A stretch of 13,013 nucleotides of DNA from Deltaproteobacteria bacterium UBA6930 (GTDB taxonomy: Bacteria > Myxococcota_A > UBA9160 > UBA6930), in the NCBI GenBank assembly GCA_002450755.1, contig DKAI01000169.1:1-13013 (forward strand), written 5' to 3'. The position numbers and the translations under genes are program-made. Numbering within the stretch: the stretch's first letter is position 1; the number at the start of each line of letters is the position of its first letter. Shown here piece by piece: positions 12,936 to 13,013 of this stretch. Below the pieces are notes generated by a model. That model was not told where the DNA came from and did no database searches. It worked only from the letters and a program-made list of their open reading frames with translations.

Positions 12936-13002
12936 GCGAAAAGTCACGAGATGAATTAGTTAATCAGGGTGGAACTACTCGTAATTGCGGACTAATTTTC
13001 GC
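12936..13002. repeat. interrupted inverted repeat at right edge
   Basis: The arm ACTAATTTTCGC (12991-13002) is complementary to GCGAA (12936-12940) plus AATTAGT (12954-12960), that is a 12-bp stem whose left arm carries a 13-base insertion. The loop is 30 bases. It could be a bulged RNA structure upstream of a gene beyond the window. Confidence 0.35.
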
Positions 13003-13013
13003 CTCACCACTTA

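Larger units (their letters stand above)
12693..13013. other. 321-base stretch without a convincing gene
   Basis: After the serine hydrolase stop I find no ORF with conservation-like composition. It contains a 30-codon ORF whose ATG overlaps the hydrolase stop (from 12692), an imperfect hairpin at 12740-12760 (arms AGGTCTCC and GGAGAACT, one mismatch) with no T tract, the direct repeat GGAGGTCTC at 12738 and 12913 (the second as GGGAGGTCTC), a 12-codon ORF with a strong ribosome site, and an interrupted inverted repeat at the right edge. It may be a long intergenic or untranslated region before a gene beyond the window. Confidence 0.5.

Noticed and set aside
12936..13002. Integron attC-like recombination site
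   Set aside because: The core GTTRRRY/RYYYAAC pair is not present and no integrase or cassette array is visible.
12911..13013. Plus-strand frame open from ATG 12911 to the window edge (34 codons)
   Set aside because: No ribosome site before the ATG and too short to judge; it could be real only if it continues beyond the window.
12964..13013. Possible C-terminus of a minus-strand gene entering from the right
   Set aside because: Fifteen open codons before a TGA are not informative, and another minus frame is similarly open.

Overview
The window reads as ordinary single-copy chromosome from an aerobic heterotrophic bacterium, probably Gram-negative. Gene density is high and base composition looks even, close to balanced G+C. 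Genes sit in short operons with clear Shine-Dalgarno sites, ATG and occasional GTG starts, and several start/stop overlaps. The mix of flavin monooxygenases, acyl-CoA dehydrogenases, a MaoC hydratase and haem synthesis points to oxidative catabolism. I cannot name the lineage from the sequence. I see no tRNA, rRNA, CRISPR array, insertion sequence or phage gene.

Left part (1-2452): the 5' part of an acyl-CoA dehydrogenase gene runs off the left edge on the minus strand. A divergent EamA-type exporter follows, and its stop codon interlocks with that of a minus-strand luciferase-like flavin monooxygenase (LLM1). Centre (2574-7581): a tightly packed minus-strand run, in transcription order metF-like reductase, SAM hydroxide adenosyltransferase (DUF62), zinc-ribbon Nudix hydrolase, MaoC hydratase, acyl-CoA dehydrogenase, ferrochelatase. 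Junctions are -4, +9, -20, +12 and +22 bases, so this is almost certainly one operon. Right-centre (7695-10344): an FMN-binding pyridoxamine-phosphate-oxidase-like gene diverges from a second monooxygenase (LLM2, RutA/SfnG-like) that is followed by a short-chain dehydrogenase. Right part (10349-12692): a CoxE-like von Willebrand A protein on the minus strand diverges from an intracellular serine hydrolase (class C beta-lactamase fold). The last 321 bases hold no convincing gene, only a 12-codon ORF with a strong ribosome binding site and an interrupted inverted repeat.

How the genes may work together: the centre combines one-carbon/methionine chemistry (MetF, SAM hydrolysis) with acyl-CoA dehydrogenation and hydration. 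The flanks supply flavin monooxygenases, a dehydrogenase, an esterase and an exporter. One reading is a degradation locus for small methylated or sulfur/nitrogen-containing organics, but no signature enzyme of a known pathway is present, so this is inference. Nothing here is a clear new defence or mobile system. The points most worth a second look are the gene combination of the central operon, the RutA-type O2-site residues in LLM2, altered active-site motifs in the MaoC and SDR proteins, and several dyad-symmetric elements between genes.
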